From Phytophthora sp. 'mugwort' (taxonomy: Eukaryota > Oomycota > Peronosporomycetes > Peronosporales > Peronosporaceae), in assembly GCA_033558025.1 (NCBI GenBank), contig JAUCEF010000018.1:2728001-2792000 (forward strand): a DNA stretch of 64,000 bases, read 5' to 3'. Under the pieces are notes generated by a model. That model ran no database searches, was not told where the DNA came from, and saw nothing but the letters and a program-made list of their open reading frames with translations. A program made the translations under genes and the position numbers. Below, in pieces: positions 42,315 through 52,690 of the stretch (its first letter is position 1; every line of letters starts with the position of its first letter).

Positions 42315-42388
42315 AGGACACGGCGGGAATCAAACAAGCGTCCTTCCGCTCAAAAGGCGGTGCTCTTATCCATTTGAGCTACATATCC
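42315..42388 (-). tRNA. tRNA-Lys(UUU)-like gene with Pol III terminator
   Basis: On the minus strand the acceptor stem GGATATG/CGTGTCC pairs over all seven positions (two G-U). The D arm is GCTC/GAGC. The anticodon loop CTTTTGA gives UUU on a CCGC/GCGG stem. Box B is GTTTGATTC. A T7 run follows directly on the minus strand (42313-42307), the expected RNA polymerase III stop. The T stem has two mismatches (GCTTG against CCCGC), so function is doubtful. It lies inside the mariner element. Confidence 0.55.
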
Positions 42389-42499
42389 AAAGCCCACTTT
42401 CGATGTGGCAAAAAGGTGTTTATTCTTCTGATAACTGCATGTGAATCGCTGCGACCTGCAACTCAATACAGCCTCCCTCTCCAGTCTCTCCTGGGCTAC

Positions 42500-43870
42500 T
42501 AAGAAGTGATATGCAAAGCCAATAAGGTACACCCACTCGTCGCACACATAGTTTTTGCCCAACAGACCTGCCCGCCGAAGCCTTGCCTTACCAATGTGAG
42601 GGCGCTTGTAGGCGTTGTCGCCGAGGAACTGAATTATAAACTCCATCACCGTCTGGAGCGACACGAACGTGTCGTCCAAAGCTTGTCGGCCAATCTGTCG
42701 AATGCTGTGTAGCACGCTGCAATCAGCTTGTCCATATTGCTTGGACTATCTTCATTCTGGAGCGCATGGATGGATGCAAAGAACCCGAGGTCGAGTATGT
42801 TAAGGTCCGGGCTGTTAGGTGGCTGAACCTCCAGGCGAATGGTCCACCCTTCTCGTGTGCATTCCGTGAGGATGGTTGGGTCGTCCGGTTGTACTTGAAA
42901 CCGCGCTCCGTCCTGCTGTATCACGAGTGGAACGCCGCGCAGAAACGGGGCCACTGATCACATGTATCACGTTCTTGATCAGCATATCGCGATGCTCGTC
43001 GCGGCCGACGATGACAGACCTCGTCGCTGTGGCGCCGGCAGGCCGGTTGACCGAGCTGCGCTTGGCTGTACCGTGCTCGACAAATGACCACATGCCGAGC
43101 TTCTCGTCAAAACTGAGTTGGTACTTTGTAGCGTAGATTGGACGCATCACCGCGGCCATGAACATCACCTTGGTGACGAACCACTTTGACTGGACTGTCC
43201 GATTAGGTGGCGTCTTGCCTGGAGCCATGCAGATCGTCCTCTCGACCTCTGTACAATAGAACTACTTCTCGTCGATGAAGATGCGGTTGGAAAGCTCATC
43301 GAACTCGTGTGTGTCTGTATTGACAAAGGACACACACTACTCCATACTAAGATCGCACAGGCGCAGTTATAACCAAAAGCCATGCCCATCGAATGAAGCA
43401 GCACAGCACATGCCGAGAGCTTATTGTCTTCAATCAGTCGAGACTTCACGTTGTTCGACTGGCGGACAATGTCTTCTCTGTCGAGCGCTCGTTTCAGCGA
43501 TGCTGGAGAGACGCCGACAGACGCTGAAAGGGAGCGCAGAGACCGACGCTTCCCCCCACGGTACTTCCTACACCCGATCGGCAAGGTCGCCGAGCTGCTT
43601 ATTGCTTCCATGCCGACCCACTCGCTTGCTCTCGAAGGTCGGCATCCTGCCACCAATGACACGGTGCTGGACAGTCTCACTCCAGCCTCGACGCCGTCCG
43701 CTTGCAGCATTCGTATCGCTCTGCTGCTCGCTTGATTGACCCGCGCACAGGTCGCAAGTCCACTGAATGCTCGAGGAGTACGCGGCGATATCGATGCGAG
43801 CTTGGCGTGAGAGGTCCTTGTGGTTTGCGCTGGCTGAGCCCCGCAAACTTTCAAATGGTTGGTCAAGCAC
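42500..43870 (-). pseudogene. DD39D mariner-type transposase
   Basis: Minus-strand blocks in order: IGCRKYRGGKRRSLRSLSAS, then IEDNKLSACAVLLHSMGMAF (linker), NRIFIDEK followed by a stop and FYCTEVERT (first catalytic Asp), KSWFVTKVMFMAAVMR-like segment, PLVIQQDGARFQVQ (second Asp) and VQPPNSPDLNILDLGFFASI (third Asp). From the Asp of QQDG to the Asp of LDLGFF there are 39 intervening residues, the DD39D signature of plant-type mariners. The TIRs flank it on both sides. Several stops and frame changes make it non-functional. Confidence 0.75.
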
Positions 43871-44078
43871 GCTATTTCCGTGCCCAAGGCGAGTTTTTTC
43901 AGCTATCGATAATAACCTTGGTGTTTGCAGGAATCAAGATTAGCAAATAAATGCCTATTGGGTGGAATGGACCAATACATTTCTGCGAACGCAAAATCCC
44001 GCCAATCAAAGTGAACCGGCAAGTAGTTTGAAACAGGCAAAAATCAAACCAGCCAAGTAGTCAGAAACGGAGGGAGTA

Positions 44079-44369
44079 TATCCGAAAAACGAGCCTTCTC
44101 AAATAAATATTGTCAGAATAAATCATCAAAGCTGATGGCAATTGCAGTAAATCTATCGCGCTGCCTCACCCCGACCTAAGAAAAGTGACAACCCCCTAAG
44201 CCTCGTGGGACGTACCCGTTTTTTGTTAGCCCGCGAGCTACACACGGACATAAACCGCGGGCGAATTTTCCGTCATTCCTTGTACCCAAACTTTCGTCAT
44301 GTTGCAATAATCGACGGGTTTCCAACCTGGCCTCCCAACACAGTGAGCCAATCACCACGCTGGTTCCAA
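44079..44369. other. Spacer beside mariner, start of inverted Crypton half
   Basis: About 290 bp. The + strand frames here (for example HGHKPRANFPSFLVP) are not clearly attributable. Possibly degraded Crypton sequence. Confidence 0.35.
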
Positions 44370-45600
44370 TTACTTGAACAAAATATTGGCACTATTATCG
44401 GTTCCGAAGGCAGACAGGACAAACTGCATAAGGTTTTTGTTAGGAGGGGGCGTTATCGTCTCACTCACCGTTCGCCGAGGATCGGCAGCGTACGCAAACG
44501 GCTCGCCCCAACTCGCCATACAGTGGATATCTACTCGAGGTGCATGCCTGCTTGACTCTCTCACCAAGGCATTTGCGTACGTCGGTACCACCACCAGTGA
44601 CGATCAGAGCGTCGGTAAAACCTTGGCTGGCTATCGCGATCCTCACTTGCCTTGCATCACGCCGACAGTCGTAACTTTGAAAGAGCTCCTCCTGAGCTGG
44701 ATTACGCACGGCTACTATCGCTTCAACGCCAGCTCTTCAAGTATGTCAGAGGCTTCACGGACTCCACTCTCAACGTAGATGCCAAGGTCTTAGATGCAGC
44801 GTTTGCATCCCTGCTGATTCATCTGGAAGGAGTCACTGCAGCAGCAACGAAGGAGCAAGCCACCTCAGGCTTCACATCGCATTACGTGTACCGATTTTAT
44901 GAGGCACTCGACTCGACTAACGCCGCGCTGGGATCGCGGTTATCTCTGGAAACTTGCATCGATTGAGGCCGACAGCTACGCACCGGTGGGAGACAGACAA
45001 CTTTGCTCAGCTTGGACGGCGTAGCCGGCGTCCTTGCAGCGGCGGTCACACAGAATGTTGTCGTCCACCGCAGCAATGCAGCGCACGCTGCACAAACTCG
45101 TCCAAATGCAGGAGTCGACCCCACCAACACTTGCCAACGCTGTACCTTGCCGCGGTGCATCAACTGTTGCCAGCGCCGGATCACGAAACGATGCTGTCGT
45201 CGAGGCGCACTCGCTGGCCGGCTGCTTCTATAACTGGTACACGTTGAAGCTGTTGCACACAGCAACCCAAAAGAATCAACAGTTCATCCGAGCTGATCTC
45301 AAGACTTGCGTCAATATCAGGACAGTATCAGCAGGCCAAGACGTGGACGTATCGGCGGCACCACTGAATTGCGGTGGCACGGCGTACCAAATGTGGAAGC
45401 AAACGCTGTGGGCCATGGGGGGAGCTTGGACAAGAAGGCAAACGCAGTGCTTGGTAAGTGGGACGGAAAGGGTCGTTCCAAGACTGTAAATAGATCCGAA
45501 AGCGCTGGAGTAAGCTGCGTACGCAACATCACCCGGCGTACCATGCACTCTATTCAGCCTTCATCACACGCAAAGACAACGGAAGCATAGCCGACCGGTG
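44370..45600 (+). pseudogene. Crypton-like tyrosine recombinase, C-terminal half (copy B, inverted)
   Basis: The + strand reads VPKADRTNCIRFLLGGG, then SHS interrupted by one base and VRRGSAAYANGSPQLAIQWI (H-x-x-R motif), and SLTKAFAYVGTTTSDDQSVG, which carries the catalytic Tyr (AFAYV). Next come TLKELLLSW, LQRQLFKYVRGFTDSTLNVD and HSLAGCFYNWYTLKLLH. A GCR1_C-like region follows (SLDKKANAVLGKWDGKGRSK, then TVNR and RRTMHSIQPS). Frame changes are frequent. The corresponding N-terminal half is on the opposite strand at 46.09-47.14 kb. Confidence 0.55.
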
Positions 45601-46090
45601 CACACCCGATAGCCACCAATGGAAGCAGCAAGACTTAGAGTCGTAGGATTGCACAACATGACTTGAATTGACTTTACATGCCTATCCACGCACATATGCA
45701 AACGGATTCGAACTGCGTGCTCATAGCTCATGCGCATACAGTGAACAACTCTGTTGCAGAACAAAAGACACAAACAGCAAACACACGTGTAAGTGGAGAC
45801 CGGTAGAAGACTACCAAACGCACGCAGGGGATGTATACAAGTGTACATACGACAGCGCCAGCTCCATCATCCCTGACCTCACTTGATGACTTCTCTCAGC
45901 TGACAAAACGAGCAGCATATCGCCTGCCCTGCCGGAGTTGTAGCAGCATGCGAGACTCGTTGCGGAGGTAGCCGGTCCGTCGTCTTGAGGGGCTGAGGTC
46001 GTCCGCAGATCGGGGCGCACGACGGCACGCATGCCGCGCGGTTGTGTTCAGGAGGGCGCAATGCGTGGCTTGTTAGGCCGGCTGTTATCG
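45601..46090. other. Junction between the two Crypton halves
   Basis: About 490 bp where both half-genes end facing each other. A minus-strand frame continues to 45879 but loses similarity after the TSHALR motif near 46090. The inversion or duplication junction should lie here. Confidence 0.4.
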
Positions 46091-47139
46091 CGGGAGTTAA
46101 CGGAGCGCAAGCCGACGTGACCAGCGCTGACACAACGGCTATAACGTCGTTAATATACTTGGAAACATTTGGTCTCCCACGTACACGCTTTGTTGGTGGC
46201 TCGCACTCAGCCTCGGCCTTCTCCTCAAGATTCTCCCAGTACAAAATGGCTTCATCTTGACTGTAAGTTTTCTGCCCAGGCAGGTCAGACGTGGAAGCAT
46301 GGGGCACCCGTGGAAACACGTAGCTTGAGGGTTCCGAAGCTCCGACAAATAGCATTCCGAGTGCATGCAATATGCATTGCTTCCAGTGTGTGGCGGCCTT
46401 AAGAATTGAGATTCCTTGGACGACGGATGTCTAGATACGGGCGACGTGCAGGAAAAACTCGCCAGACGTAACCATCGACAGCTGATTCTTCCGAGCGAAA
46501 GAATGGATATCGGATAAAACAAGATATTTTTGTTCTTCAACATATATTTTTCTTGAAAGAAAGCATGTATCTATAGCACGCCCAAACGTATGCCACATTA
46601 GAGTTAGCACAGCAGCATCATGTAGACTTTTATAGCCTGATCCAACCCCCATGATAGCTGTCTCGTACACCAGAACACGCAAGTCGCTTAGCGTACAGCC
46701 AGGAGCTTCTCCTGTCTGCACGCCAGCAAGCAAGTTTCGCTCGTCGATGGCAGCAGCCATCTTCGCGCAAATTTTTGCAATTCTTTTGCTGTCTGACAAT
46801 TGCAACGGGTACCGCTCTCGCAAAAGATTAAGCATTTGTGACAAATAGCCTACAGGTGTGGCCTTAGCGAGAGGGCTTCCTCGAGCACTCGGTTTTGCTT
46901 TGCAAGAAAATTAAAAAGGCAGTGAGCAACGAGTAGAAATTTTGATTTGGCAGGGCGTTAGGCACTGACAGCGTCTTAGCAACACTATATATCGAACTCT
47001 TGTTAGCGAGAGCTAAGAATTCGCTGAAGCATTTCATAGCTGCTGACTCCTGCCTGCCGTCCCTTGCGGGATATCGAGTCCTCTCGCCGCGCGCTGCATC
47101 TTTTTTCAACTGTGCGCTCGAGTCGAGCCTAGACACCAA
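46091..47139 (-). pseudogene. Crypton-like tyrosine recombinase, N-terminal half (copy B)
   Basis: The minus strand reads ESAAMKCFSEFLALANKSSI, NQNFYSLLTAFLIFLQSKTE, then (46844-46431, a good 138-codon frame) LRERYPLQLSDSKRIAKICA, DERNLLAGVQTGEAPGCTLS, YKSLHDAAVLTLMWHTFGRA and IDTCFLSRKIYVEEQ. FGRAIDT matches the first catalytic Arg block of Crypton-type recombinases. After a frame change come HALGMLFVGASEPSSYVFP, DLPGQKTYSQDEAILYWE, RVRGRPNVSKYINDVIAVV and AGLTSHALR, where H-x-x-R is expected. Its continuation is inverted at 44.37-45.6 kb. Confidence 0.6.
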
Positions 47140-47709
47140 TCGAATGGCAAATATTTAGTTGGGAATATCGAGGCAAATATTAATAATCCCGCTGCACCAC
47201 TTGGCAATTTGTATTCCAAAATATTGGATAACTTGTCTCCGTTCCCACAATATTTGGGAAACTGTTAGGAATCAACCATTGTCACGCACGATTGGCTGAA
47301 ATTCGGCAGTCCATTCTGTTCATTGGTGAGCGGGGATATGTCAAGCGATAGGGTTAGGTGTCCGATCAGTTGAATTGGGAGCAAATTTACTTACTTAACA
47401 TTAATCTGCATTAATGCACATTTTGACCTGAAACCGTTAATTTGCTTTTAAAAGTTGAGCTGAGCTGAACGAATTGGACGGATTGTCCTTTCAGACCATG
47501 ATGTGCTGCAGTAGCGTCGCAATCATTTATTTTGAAGCCTTAAACTTCTACGAATAGGTCCTTGGAGTCCAAATTGGACGGACTGGCATATGCAAATAAA
47601 AACCTGCTGCTGTTCCGTCCAGTATAGTAGCCATGGTCATTCGAGCCATCGTGCGGAAATTATCGTCTTGATACTTGACTCAAGTTGAGAATCAAATCTG
47701 CTTTTCTAC
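47140..47709. other. Spacer downstream of the aminotransferase gene
   Basis: About 570 bp, AT-rich, with AATATT-rich segments near 47150-47270 that may be the outer end of the Crypton-like element. No coding frame supported. Confidence 0.4.
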
Positions 47710-49716
47710 TTACATATCGAAGACCATAGACTTCAGCAGGTTCTCCATGCCATCCATTGCGTGCGCGATCGCCTCCATCGAGCTTGCGTACGAAATTCGC
47801 ATGCCGAACTCGTCACCGAACTCCGAGCCAGGCACCACGGCGATGTGAGATTCCTGCAGCAGGTGCGCGCAGAAGTCGTCCACGCTCGTAAGCATCACGC
47901 TCTTGTCGGCGGTGAAGGCCTTTTTGCCCTTGAAATACGACGAAAGATCCAGGAACACGTAGAACGCAGACGTCGGGTACGCGAAGCGCACATTTGGCAT
48001 GGCAGTCAACCGTTTGACGATATAGCGGCGCTTAGTGTCCAGGTTTTTCATGACCTCCGTGATACGGCGCTCGCCCTTCTCCATGCACTCCAGTTCGTAT
48101 TTGAGCGCCTCCACAGCAGCCACTTGACCGACGGTGTTCGGACACGACGTCAGTTGTGCCTGCAGAAGAGCGCACGCATCGACATAGTACTTGGGCGCCG
48201 CGAGGAACCCCACGCGCAGACCGGTCATCGCGTGCGCCTTGGAGAATCCGTTCACCAGCAGCGTGCGTTCGTACATGCCCGGCAGCGTGGCAAAGCTGAC
48301 GTGCTTGCGCTCCGGCTCACCCTCGTCCTGGTACAGCAACTGTTCGTAGATCTCGTCTGAGACGACCACGACGTGGCGGAACTGTTGCTTCCGTAACACG
48401 GCTGCGATCTGCTCCAGGTGCTCGGAGCTGTGCAGCGTGCCCGACGGGTTGCTCGGGTTGCACAGGATGATGGCCTTGGCGTCCGGGTGCGCCGTCAGTG
48501 TCTTCTCCAGCTCCTCCGGGTTGATCAGGTAGTTTTCCTCGAGCGTGGTGCACAGTGGAATAGGCTCTGCGTACACAAGCTTGACGATCTCCGGGTAGTT
48601 GAGCCAGTAGGGCGTTGGAATGATGACCTTCTGACCGGGACGGCACACCGTGTAAAGAGCCTGGTACACAGACTGTTGCGCGCCGTTCGACACCAGCACC
48701 TCTGTGGCCGGGTCGTACCTAAGCCCCTTGGCCTTCTCTAGGTACGTTGATATGAGGTCGCGCAGCTCTACCAGACCCTTCATGTGCGCGTACTTGATAT
48801 TGCCGTCAATCATGGCCTTCGCGCCGGCGGCCAGTACGCGCTCATGAGGGTTGTAGTCAGGCTCGCCCACGCAAAGGGACCACACCTGTTTGCCCTCGGC
48901 CTCCATTTGCTTGGTCTGGCCGTGGATCAGCACGGTCTTGGCGACGGTTACTCTCTGGAATATCGGGTTCAGTGGGTACTTGTCGGTCATGGTGATGTTT
49001 GTGCCGGTCTCGACGCGGCCGGTCATGCAGAACAGCTCGGCGGCCGTCATGGCCTTCTCGCTCTGTGACGTCGCGTAGGAGCCCAGGATGCGCACGAAAG
49101 CACAAATCTCGCTGAGCCTTCTCATTGCCGCCACCATGTTGACGTCCGTGAGGTGGCCCCGGACGTCCACATGGAAGAGGTATTTGTATCTGCTGGTGAC
49201 CACGGCCTTCACGTTGTTCTGGGGCAGTGGCGCCTGGCCGTCGCATGGACGACTCTCGATCTTGGTCAGGTCGATGTCGTGCTGTGAGAAGACATTGAGC
49301 GCGCGGTTAAGCATGCCCTTGGCCGTGCTGTTCTTGAAGCCAAACACAAGCGACGTCTTGAAGTCCACGCCTGGAGTTTTCTCATTCAGCGCCAAATCCT
49401 CCTTCTTGGACAGTAGCAGGAACCGCGTGTAGGAAGTGGGGCTTGCCTCCTGCTCGAGCGTGTAGGGCTCAAGTAGGTCGTACTCGCCTGCGATATGCAG
49501 GCCGTACTTGAAAAGCAAGTCGTAGTTGGCGTGGATGCTGCCGAGCGCGGACGTCTCGATGGGTAGTACAGCGAAGTCCACGTCCTCGTCCTTAACCGCG
49601 GCGCACGCGTCCTCGGCGCGCTTGTAGGCGACAGCCGAGGCCGAGTTGTTAACGAAGTGACTCGCGGCCCGCTCAGCTTCGCCGGTCTCGTACGCTATCT
49701 TGAATTCTGCTCCCAT
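47710..49716 (-). CDS. Prephenate dehydratase-like/ACT/aminotransferase fusion enzyme
   Basis: Intronless, 668 residues, true ATG at 49716. Residues 1-100 match the first part of a prephenate or arogenate dehydratase (DVDFAVLPIETSALGSIHAN) and the TRF motif (97-99), but the ~60-residue second subdomain normally between them is missing. An ACT domain follows (120-214) with the family's ESRP motif (154-157). From about 245 to the end is a class I pyridoxal-phosphate aminotransferase of the aspartate/prephenate type: LCVGEPDYNPHERVL, VSNGAQQSVYQAL, NPSNPSG (420-426), SDEIY (453-457) and the PLP lysine Lys493 in GFSKAHAMTGLR. It probably transaminates aspartate or prephenate in phenylalanine/tyrosine metabolism. 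The dehydratase part is likely inactive or regulatory, with ACT binding an aromatic amino acid. Confidence 0.9.
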   Translation of the reverse strand: MGAEFKIAYETGEAERAASHFVNNSASAVAYKRAEDACAAVKDEDVDFAVLPIETSALGSIHANYDLLFKYGLHIAGEYDLLEPYTLEQEASPTSYTRFLLLSKKEDLALNEKTPGVDFKTSLVFGFKNSTAKGMLNRALNVFSQHDIDLTKIESRPCDGQAPLPQNNVKAVVTSRYKYLFHVDVRGHLTDVNMVAAMRRLSEICAFVRILGSYATSQSEKAMTAAELFCMTGRVETGTNITMTDKYPLNPIFQRVTVAKTVLIHGQTKQMEAEGKQVWSLCVGEPDYNPHERVLAAGAKAMIDGNIKYAHMKGLVELRDLISTYLEKAKGLRYDPATEVLVSNGAQQSVYQALYTVCRPGQKVIIPTPYWLNYPEIVKLVYAEPIPLCTTLEENYLINPEELEKTLTAHPDAKAIILCNPSNPSGTLHSSEHLEQIAAVLRKQQFRHVVVVSDEIYEQLLYQDEGEPERKHVSFATLPGMYERTLLVNGFSKAHAMTGLRVGFLAAPKYYVDACALLQAQLTSCPNTVGQVAAVEALKYELECMEKGERRITEVMKNLDTKRRYIVKRLTAMPNVRFAYPTSAFYVFLDLSSYFKGKKAFTADKSVMLTSVDDFCAHLLQESHIAVVPGSEFGDEFGMRISYASSMEAIAHAMDGMENLLKSMVFDM

Positions 49717-50449
49717 AGCTTCGAGTTGAAGTGGTTAATGTGTGTTGTGCTTGTGGTAGACGGCGTCAAAAGGAAAATGAGTGCGTTTAACGCACCAACA
49801 TGCGCGATGATGAAGGAGGCCTGCACCCGCATTGCACTTGCACTGCGCATAGCCTGACAGAAGCCACGTCTGAGAGGACAACAGGATCATACTATTATAG
49901 TATCGACCACCTTTTTCAGTTTTCGGTCGCGACCAAGCGGGATGTTTGGTCGCAGCATGATGGAGACGGGACGTGTCCCGGCTACAGCGACCAATCGGAA
50001 TTATACAGTACAGTGGTTTGATTGGTCGCAATACTGTGGAGATGATTTGACTCACTGGAGAAAGTGCGATTTCATATAAAAAACATCTGGTTTGTCAAGT
50101 GAAGAAAAGTCGAAATGAGACAGATTGTCTACCTTTGGACAATAGTGCAGAAATGGGAATATATATGTACCGTTTTAGAAGAGGGGTGAAAGTCACATAA
50201 AACGACCAACAGAGGAAGCTGATGATAGCGATGGCAAACGCGAAGCAAAGCCCAAGACCGATATGGCATCTGTCCTCGGGAGGTTGGAGTAAAGGGAGAT
50301 GGGAGGCCTCCAATACAAAACTAATTTTAAACCAAGCATGTGACATGGCAAGACTGTCTGTGAATTCTAAAAATCGGCTTTTGTTGCTAGTGCTGTGAAT
50401 CACTCTCCAATCTGTGGCGCAGAGGGAACATCAGGACCCCGGTGAGTAT
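49717..50449. other. Upstream of aminotransferase gene and LINE 5' flank
   Basis: About 730 bp. It includes the promoter of the fusion enzyme; near 49930-50035 there are imperfect inverted segments around GACCAAGCGGGATG and GCGACCAATC. No gene is supportable. Confidence 0.4.
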
Positions 50450-51439
50450 AAATAGGACAGCCGACGAGCGGATGTAAACAGCGGACGACGCGGAGCGACA
50501 ACTCGGCCATGGAAGACCTCTTGCCTCAAGATGGGGTGGAGGGGTCGCCGCATGACCGAGGGGGAGAGGACGTAGATACGGCCCTAACAGAAGGCGGGGA
50601 AGCGGTTGGAAGGAGGGGGTAGCAGCAAATCAAAGGAAGGTGAGAGGCAAGCAGACAACGGGGCACGCATCCCCACCACGTGGTGAAGGGAACGTGGCAG
50701 CCCAAGCAGAGAGATCGATGAGCATCAGGCCGGAACCCAGGACTGAATCGTGGATGAAACCCAACAGTCTGAGATGGAGGAGGGGGGCGATGAAGAAGCC
50801 AGGGCAGAGGCTTCCGACGGGGAGTCAACGACGCAGGCGGCGAGGCCAAGTAGAGCAGCAAGAGTAGAAGGCCAGGCGGAAGATGCAGTGCAGGCCCAGA
50901 CGCAAAACCACCATCACGTAGTAAGCGACACGAGGACGACTCCCCAGAAGACATGCTTACAGTGCTAGTGGAAGCGATGAGGGACGCAACGCAGGGGGGT
51001 CACCTTGATGCATGGACAATGACCATCAGATAGATGTATACAGAGGCCGCAAGTGGGGAGCAAGTGTACAAGGAGGCATTGCCGAGTAATCAGCAAAGGT
51101 ACCCTAAGCTCACAGGACCGGAAGTCAACAGCCTGCTATAATTGTTTGCGCACGCATGCGTCAAAGGACAGAACATGCAGGCGGAGTGGACTCGTCTCCT
51201 CAAAGCGATCACAAGGGACTTATATCACACCAAGTGGGCCTTTAAGGAACTTGTGCGAAAGCAGATAAGTCCGGTCAAGTGGGCGCAAGCGCCGGTTCTG
51301 ACGCAATGGGCTAACAAGGTGAAGCGAGGAGCAAAAGAAGCAGGAGCAACCATCTCCTGGCTTTCACAGCAAGCCTACGAGAACGTGATGTTAAATCCAG
51401 CGCGATACACACCGGCCATGATGCAGAAACTCCGAAAGT

Positions 51440-52690
51440 TGTGCGAAAGCAGTCAACGCCAGCCCTCCGGACGGAGGTTCGGGCAGGAACAGATGGCGAA
51501 TGGACAGACATAGGGGGGCTTGCAGAGGGCTCGATAGTGTGTCGGCAGATGCCAGAGATCATTCGGACACTGTTAGCGGGACCAGAGAGGCTGTGTCTGT
51601 ACAGTACGATTCAAGCTAAAGTTGAAGGAGAGCTGGTGTTGCACCTACAACGTCACCACGTAGTACACGTGGGTCAACAGACAACGAAAGCACTAACGGG
51701 GGCCATCCTGGAGTCAGCCGAGCTGGCAAGGGTCAACTTAGTGGCATTGCACACCATGATCGGACAGACCAAGACGATCGGGTATGATAACGTGACGAAA
51801 ACAATTCGTTTCTATTTCTTCACCCGAGAGACGGCAATGAAGCATCAGGAGTTTCAGAATACGTACAGGGGGGGCAATTACCAACTCCACAATGTCCACC
51901 AGAACCGCGGTGGCACGGTATGGGACCGCCAAAAGGGGCCCAACGGACAGCAACACCGGCGGCAGTCAGAGTACGTCATAGTGCTGAAAATCTTACGCGT
52001 TTCAATGACGTAGAAAAGTGGTCGCGTACCTGAAAGCCATGATTCCAAACCAGTTCGAATTGGAGGATTTAGATATTTGTACGCCGAATTCACGGACCTC
52101 GACCGACTGGCAGGTGACTTTCAACCTGGCAGGGTGTCCCATTTTCCTGCATGGCAACGTTCGAATTTTGTGGTTCGGAACGTCAATCGTCATCACGCAT
52201 CCGAACATGGGCCACAAACTCCAGTGTCTTCAGTGTGTGAATCTCGGACACCCCATCGCACGCTGCGGGTTCACGGATGAGCGGTCACGAGGCCCTGGAA
52301 GTCGCGTGGTTACGGAGCAAGCCATTGCAACACTGGAGGATGCAGCAAGATCCTTCAGAAGTATAGCGGAGTTGAAGGAAATAGCTGCGGAGCGCCTAAC
52401 ACTCCAAGGAAGGGCAGGTGAGGAAGTTGCAGCGGCCGTTCGGCCAGCCGGATCACGGAGCGTCATAGGCACGGGACCGATGCGACCAGATAGCAGTGCC
52501 GCATCTCGAGCACCGGTGGATAAGGAAGAAGGGGAGCAGCATCACACCACTCAACCACAACCCGAACCAAGAGCACCGCATCCATGGCTAACGCAAGCGC
52601 TGAGAGGAGACAGAAAGCTAAGGGACCCACAAGGAAGCGCTACAAGCCAAAACTCAACGCGATGCGGGACGGTACTCGGTACTTGACAAC
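51440..52690 (+). pseudogene. LINE ORF1 (gag-like, CCHC zinc knuckle)
   Basis: Two overlapping frames (51441-52013 and 52018-52686) together read LYSTIQAKVEGELVLHLQRH, MKHQEFQNTYRGGNYQL, VVAYLKAMIPNQFELEDLDI and CLQCVNLGHPIARC, a C-x2-C-x4-H-x4-C zinc knuckle at about 52225-52266. A coiled, Ala/Arg-rich tail follows. ORF1 proteins of this type bind the LINE RNA. Frame changes are few here compared with the rest of the element. Confidence 0.6.

Larger units (their letters stand above)
41991..44076. mobile_element. Complete-ended mariner-like element with Stowaway-type TIRs
   Basis: The ends read CTCCCTCCGTTTCCTATTAC at 41991 and, on the other strand, CTCCCTCCGTTTCTGACTAC from 44076, both continuing TTGGC: 22 of 25 positions agree. 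A TA dinucleotide flanks each end (41989-41990, 44077-44078), the target duplication of Tc1/mariner elements. CTCCCTCCGT is the terminal consensus of plant Stowaway MITEs and their DD39D mariner partners. Inside, on the minus strand, is a degenerate DD39D transposase. Confidence 0.8.

Noticed and set aside
47761..48360. 199-codon + strand frame and neighbouring + frames to 49432
   Set aside because: They are antisense to the intact 668-residue fusion enzyme and carry no family signature.
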